Below, piece after piece: positions 5,622 through 7,591 of a stretch of 7,591 nucleotides of DNA. The first letter of the stretch is position 1. The number at the start of each line of letters is the position of its first letter. The DNA is from Dehalococcoidia bacterium (lineage in GTDB: Bacteria > Chloroflexota > Dehalococcoidia > UBA6926). Where the stretch lies: contig JAAXGS010000093.1 in assembly GCA_012271225.1 (NCBI GenBank), positions 4,569 to 12,159 of the forward strand, read 5' to 3'. The position numbers were made by a program, and so were the translations under genes. The notes below the pieces were generated by a model. The model did not search any database and was not told where the DNA came from. It saw only the letters and a program-made list of their open reading frames with translations.

Positions 5622-5654
5622 TCTGAGATTGAGGCCGTTTCCGGTTGACGGGGC

Positions 5655-6449
5655 TTATACGCTGAGAAAGTCAATGAGCGCCCTGTTGAACTCATCAGGC
5701 TTATCGAGGTTTGAGAGGTGATTCGCCCCCGCGATGGTGACGAGCGTTGCGTTGGGAATCGCGGCGGCCATCGCCTCCGCGTCGGCGGGCGGAGTGATGC
5801 CGTCCTGATCACCCACGACAATCAGTGTGGGAACGGAGATGCCGGGCAACATATCGGACTGATCCCGCCGCAGAGCCATGGCGCGCGCCGAGCCAGCGAC
5901 GCCGGCAGGCGACGCGGCCCGGATCATATCTGACGCTCTGGCGGCGACCGCAGGCCGATCGCGCACGGTCGACTCCGTCAGCATCCGGCCGGGCAGCGCG
6001 CCGGCGACACCCTCGACTCCGTCCGCTTCCACCTGTTTCGCCAGGTTCTCCCGCCCCTCCCGCGCCTGCTCTGAATCAGGCAGATGGCGCGTATCCAGCA
6101 GCATCAGCTTCGCCAGGTGTTCCGGATACGCCCGCGCAAAGGCCAGCGCCACGTAGCCGCCCATTGAGAATCCGCCAAGCGCAACAGTCCCCAGGGACAG
6201 CGTCTCAATCAGTTCATGCAGATCGTCCGCCAGCATCTCCATGGTGTACGGCCCGCTTGTTGCGCCGGACTCGCCGTGGCCGCGCAGATCATAGGTGATG
6301 ACGCGGTGGCTGCCCGTGAGCGCCGCAACCTGGTCATCCCACATGGACTTGTTGTACGGAAAGCCGTGAATGAGAACAACGGGCGCCCCGTCGCCCTGCC
6401 CCTGATCCGTGTAGGCCGTATCAATTCCATTCGTCGGGACGGTCGGCAT
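5655..6449 (-). CDS. Alpha/beta-fold hydrolase, substrate unknown
   Basis: This 264-residue protein is a complete alpha/beta hydrolase without a signal peptide. The oxyanion-hole HGF is at 28-30, and the nucleophile elbow GFSMG places Ser95. The acid is probably Asp216 in GDQDGITP, and the base is His244 in GANHLSNLDKP. YDLRGHGES (53-61) is the usual strand-loop before the elbow, and a cap region of about 75 residues lies between 120 and 200. The pattern fits 3-oxoadipate enol-lactonase-like or general esterase members, but the substrate cannot be read from sequence. The ATG start is well supported by AAGGAG 7 bases upstream. It is the first gene of the leftward series and is divergent from the molybdenum hydroxylase gene. 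The 81-base gap to the hotdog gene leaves operon membership open. Confidence 0.88.
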   Translation of the reverse strand: MPTVPTNGIDTAYTDQGQGDGAPVVLIHGFPYNKSMWDDQVAALTGSHRVITYDLRGHGESGATSGPYTMEMLADDLHELIETLSLGTVALGGFSMGGYVALAFARAYPEHLAKLMLLDTRHLPDSEQAREGRENLAKQVEADGVEGVAGALPGRMLTESTVRDRPAVAARASDMIRAASPAGVAGSARAMALRRDQSDMLPGISVPTLIVVGDQDGITPPADAEAMAAAIPNATLVTIAGANHLSNLDKPDEFNRALIDFLSV

Positions 6450-6456
6450 GAGTGTT

Positions 6457-6462
6457 CTCCTT
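6457..6462 (-). promoter_or_regulatory. Ribosome binding site of the alpha/beta hydrolase gene
   Basis: AAGGAG on the minus strand lies 7 bases before the ATG at 6447-6449. It confirms the start. Confidence 0.75.
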
Positions 6463-6556
6463 CCGGGCGCGTGTCTGTGTTGAATTGCCTGTCGCGATTA
6501 GTGTAGCAGCGGCTGCGCGCGCGCTGCCAGAGGCGCGGGCAATGTCAATAGTGCTG

Positions 6557-6562
6557 TACAAT
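6557..6562 (+). promoter_or_regulatory. Candidate -10 element (TACAAT) for the molybdenum hydroxylase gene
   Basis: TACAAT lies about 40 bases before the GTG start in the divergent intergenic region. No clear -35 hexamer sits at the right distance. A small inverted repeat, ATGCC (6561-6565) and GGCAT (6572-6576), overlaps its end and the likely transcription start; it could be an operator or chance. Confidence 0.3.
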
Positions 6563-6601
6563 GCCGCCATAGGCATATCAACACAATCGAGGGGGACAAC
6601 T

Positions 6602-7591
6602 GTGACATCCACTGCCGGGAGAGATGGGCCAAGGCTTGTCGGCCAATCGGTGCCCCGTGTCGATGGCCCGGAAAAGGTGACCGGCGCGGCGCTGTACGGG
6701 CTCGACGCGCGGATACCGGATATGTTGTGGATGAAGATCCTGAGGAGCCCGTTTCCGCACGCGCGGATTGTCTCCGTGGATGTCTCCGCGGCGCGGGAGT
6801 TGCCCGGCGTGCATCTCGTTCTCACCGGAGAGGACGTCCGGGATCTCCGCACCGGCATGATGATCAAGGACATGCCCCTGCTCGCGTGGGACCGCGTCAT
6901 GCTGGTCGGCGACAAGGTCGCCGCTGTCGTCGCGGACGACGAGGACATCGCACAGCAGGCGATCGCGCTGATCGACGTGGAGTATGAGGAGTTGCCCGCG
7001 ATCATCGAGCCGGAGGACGCAATGGCCCCGGACGCGCCGATCCTGCATCCTGACGCGGCATCGTATGAGGGCATGCCGCCGCTGGATGAGCACGGCAACC
7101 GCTACGCCGGCCTGCACTTCGCCAAGGGGGACGTTGCGGCTGGGTTTGCCGATGCGGATCACGTCATTGAGCGCACCTACCACACCCCCCTGCTCCATCA
7201 GGGCTATCTTGAGCCGCATGCCTGCCTTGTCTACGTCGATGATCAGGGCGTCGTCCAAGTATGGAACGCGAATGATTCGCCCACGGGGGCGCAGCAGGAG
7301 CTCGCGCGGCTGTTCAGCCTTGATGAAGACAGCCTCAATTTCAACTTCAACTACGTTGGCGGGTCATTCGGCGGCAAATCGTCCGGCACGGACGTGGCGC
7401 TGGCATACGTGTTCAACCGGCGGACGGGCCGCCCAATCAAGTGGTCCGTGGACTACGACCAGGAATTCCAGAACATGACCATGCGGCATCCCGCCACAAT
7501 GCGCGTGAAGGCCGGCGTGAAGAACGACGGGACGATCACGGCCTGGGAATCTGAAATCCACTTTGCGGGCGGCGGCTACGCCGCCTACGCG
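6602..7591 (+). CDS. Xanthine dehydrogenase-family molybdopterin-binding subunit (3'-truncated)
   Basis: The frame is open from GTG 6602 to the window edge, giving 330 residues of a subunit usually near 750-800. This is the large, molybdenum-cofactor subunit of the xanthine dehydrogenase/CO dehydrogenase/aldehyde oxidoreductase family, which hydroxylates carbon centres using water. The N-terminal part (RLVGQSVPRVDGPEKVTGAA, then LRSPFPHARIVSVD at about 47-60) is the a/b hammerhead domain. The start of the cofactor-binding region shows HQGYLEPHA (199-207) and VGGSFGGK (252-259). The segment DYDQEFQNMTMRHP (284-297) replaces the commoner SREEDF-type sequence. The region that would tell CoxL form I (AYXCSFR) from other members lies beyond the edge. 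A GAGGGGG stretch ends 6 bases before the GTG, supporting the start. FAD and iron-sulfur subunits may follow outside the window. The substrate is unknown. Confidence 0.92.
   Translation, partial: MTSTAGRDGPRLVGQSVPRVDGPEKVTGAALYGLDARIPDMLWMKILRSPFPHARIVSVDVSAARELPGVHLVLTGEDVRDLRTGMMIKDMPLLAWDRVMLVGDKVAAVVADDEDIAQQAIALIDVEYEELPAIIEPEDAMAPDAPILHPDAASYEGMPPLDEHGNRYAGLHFAKGDVAAGFADADHVIERTYHTPLLHQGYLEPHACLVYVDDQGVVQVWNANDSPTGAQQELARLFSLDEDSLNFNFNYVGGSFGGKSSGTDVALAYVFNRRTGRPIKWSVDYDQEFQNMTMRHPATMRVKAGVKNDGTITAWESEIHFAGGGYAAYA

Noticed and set aside
6421..7258. Two overlapping minus-strand frames of about 225 codons opposite the molybdenum hydroxylase gene
   Set aside because: The plus strand encodes a protein with strong family motifs over the same stretch. 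The minus-strand frames have no recognisable domain, and one has a Ser/Thr-rich shadow composition.

Overview
This is a high-GC bacterial chromosomal window that looks mostly like core metabolism and housekeeping, not a mobile or defence region. The lineage cannot be fixed from one window. The gene content fits a Chloroflexota (Dehalococcoidia/SAR202-like) genome: a small two-helix membrane protein ending in an EKRWRG stretch and a basic tail, a MaoC-type hotdog pair beside plsX and fabG, and a xanthine-dehydrogenase-family molybdenum subunit. This placement is an inference. I see no tRNA, rRNA, CRISPR array, transposase or phage gene.

Left part (1-2140). The plus strand opens inside the 3' end of mfd (transcription-repair coupling factor), which converges with a small membrane protein on the minus strand; the two stop codons are 3 bases apart. 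A Nudix hydrolase of the CoA-pyrophosphatase type follows on the plus strand. It appears to be leaderless, because a TATACT box lies 6 bases before its ATG. Next is a small heat-shock protein (Hsp20) with a near-consensus sigma-70 promoter, a strong ribosome binding site and a strong intrinsic terminator, so it is a self-contained single-gene unit.

Middle and right (2151-6449, minus strand). Six genes run leftward in this transcription order: alpha/beta hydrolase, HadA-like hotdog protein, HadB-like MaoC dehydratase, plsX, fabG, cyclase-family protein. The hotdog pair overlaps by ATGA, plsX follows the second hotdog gene closely, and fabG starts 4 bases after the plsX stop. These four genes form a fatty-acid and phospholipid module. 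FabG would reduce 3-oxoacyl-ACP, the hotdog pair would dehydrate 3-hydroxyacyl-ACP, and PlsX would convert acyl-ACP to acyl-phosphate for phospholipid synthesis. The hydrolase and the cyclase-family protein flank the module more loosely.

Right end (6602 to edge, plus strand). A molybdopterin-binding subunit of the xanthine dehydrogenase/CO dehydrogenase family is transcribed divergently from the hydrolase and runs off the window.

I did not find a convincing undescribed system. The points most worth checking are the cyclase-family protein that has lost several expected metal ligands, the HadAB-like dehydratase pair tied to plsX-fabG, the apparently leaderless Nudix gene, and the repeats over the hsp20 promoter.
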